Shown here: piece by piece, positions 54,235 to 54,576 of the stretch | How positions within the stretch are numbered: the first letter of the stretch is position 1 | Layout: each line of letters opens with the position of its first letter | NCBI RefSeq assembly: GCF_012163155.1 | Contig: NZ_JAAVUN010000006.1 | Location: forward strand, 56,735 to 111,310 | Source: Kocuria subflava | GTDB lineage: Bacteria > Actinomycetota > Actinomycetes > Actinomycetales > Micrococcaceae | Direction: 5' to 3' | DNA: 54,576 bases | Notes under the pieces: generated by a model | What the model was told of the DNA's origin: nothing | The model's database searches: none | Seen by the model: the letters and a program-made list of their open reading frames with translations, nothing else | Made by a program: the position numbers and the translations under genes

Positions 54235-54262
54235 GACGCAAGGTTAGACCATGCATGGTCTA
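54235..54262 (-). promoter_or_regulatory. Toxin-antitoxin promoter/operator with a perfect 18-base palindrome
   Basis: TAGACCATGCATGGTCTA (54245-54262) is fully symmetric. On the minus strand the -10-like TAACCT overlaps its downstream edge and ends six or seven bases before the toxin ATG, so the message would be leaderless. Autoregulatory binding by the XRE antitoxin would cover the -10 element. Confidence 0.55.
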
Positions 54263-54363
54263 CGAGCAAGAGGTCGAGTTGACTCATCATGAATCTCCGC
54301 TTGTGCTGGGTCGTTGCCTCAGGGAGAACCTCCGCGTGAGCACCATCGACCATGGAGCTGACG

Positions 54364-54510
54364 ATGAGTCAACGCAAGGCAGTGACGAAGAAGATGGCCC
54401 TGGCGTACCGGGGCTCGGACCGGGCGGGCAAGAGCCGGATCATGGATGAGTTGGTGGAACTAACCGGCTGGCGCTGCGACTACGCCCGGGCGGCGCTGCG
54501 CCAGGCCTGA
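54364..54510 (+). mobile_element. Transposase/integrase N-terminal fragment
   Basis: ATG 54364 opens a 48-codon frame, MSQRKAVTKKMALAYRGSDR...ILxELVELTGW-type, that resembles the N-terminal helix-turn-helix of integrase-like transposases common in actinobacteria. It ends with TGA at 54508 after ALRQA, far short of a whole protein. No clear in-frame continuation follows before the window ends at 54576. It is a remnant or an interrupted copy cut by the window edge. Confidence 0.5.
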
Positions 54511-54576
54511 CTCGTGCCACTTGAGAGCTCCTGGCTGACTTGGCCGGTGTTGTCGCTGGTCAGAGTCCTGTGGCGG

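Overview
This 54.6 kb window comes from a high-GC actinobacterium, most likely a member of the Micrococcaceae or a close relative. The evidence is a mycothiol biosynthesis deacetylase (MshB), a mycothiol-type maleylpyruvate-isomerase-fold protein, a mycothiol-era FdhA-type dehydrogenase, a 7Fe ferredoxin next to dapC, a monomeric isocitrate dehydrogenase, and GTG/TTG starts with ATGA-type overlaps. No tRNA, rRNA, CRISPR array or replication origin was recognised. Species assignment is inference only.

Region 1 (1-8.4 kb) is housekeeping: gltA, dapC and fdxA on the minus strand, a small orphan domain protein, an intergenic block of large palindromes (3.7-4.06 kb), mshB fused to a membrane domain, typA, and a TSUP-family exporter. 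Region 2 (8.5-19.5 kb) has an ABC exporter (ATPase plus FtsX-type permease) in one overlapping operon with a DesK/DesR-like two-component system, then a minus-strand dpp-type peptide transporter (substrate-binding lipoprotein, two permeases, fused double ATPase). Region 3 (19.5-28.2 kb) has a small membrane protein, a second histidine kinase/regulator pair whose kinase is cut by an in-frame TGA, an MPI-fold protein, an NYN-domain protein, a ZIP metal transporter, a four-helix holin-like protein, icd, and a VOC-fold protein.

Region 4 (28.2-37.5 kb) has a diacylglycerol-kinase-like enzyme, a LapA-domain protein, a patatin-like lipase, a nuclease/ATPase pair of SbcD/SbcC (YhaO/YhaN) type, an unusual DUF2231-cytochrome b5 fusion, and an alpha/beta hydrolase. 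Region 5 (37.5-46.1 kb) is rich in damaged genes: a truncated, frameshifted PLP aldolase/racemase, an SRPBCC gene with an in-frame TGA, and two Tat-type secreted proteins (one frameshifted, one with an in-frame TGA). These lie among intact YcaQ-like, CAP-domain, ferritin, CHAD and GntR genes.

Region 6 (46.2-54.6 kb) has three toxin-antitoxin loci: yefM/yoeB with a textbook twin TGTACA operator but an H83R toxin, a higA left beside a decayed higB, and a RelE-like/XRE pair behind a perfect 18-bp palindrome. Between them are an NmrA-like oxidoreductase with a divergent TetR regulator, a short phosphoribosyltransferase, a DHFR-like reductase, a saccharopine-dehydrogenase-like reductase, and FdhA. 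A transposase fragment sits at the right edge.

No single new defence or biosynthetic island stands out. The most unusual material is the set of genes interrupted only by TGA, the loop-less palindrome family in convergent intergenic gaps, the domain fusions, and the state of the toxin-antitoxin loci.
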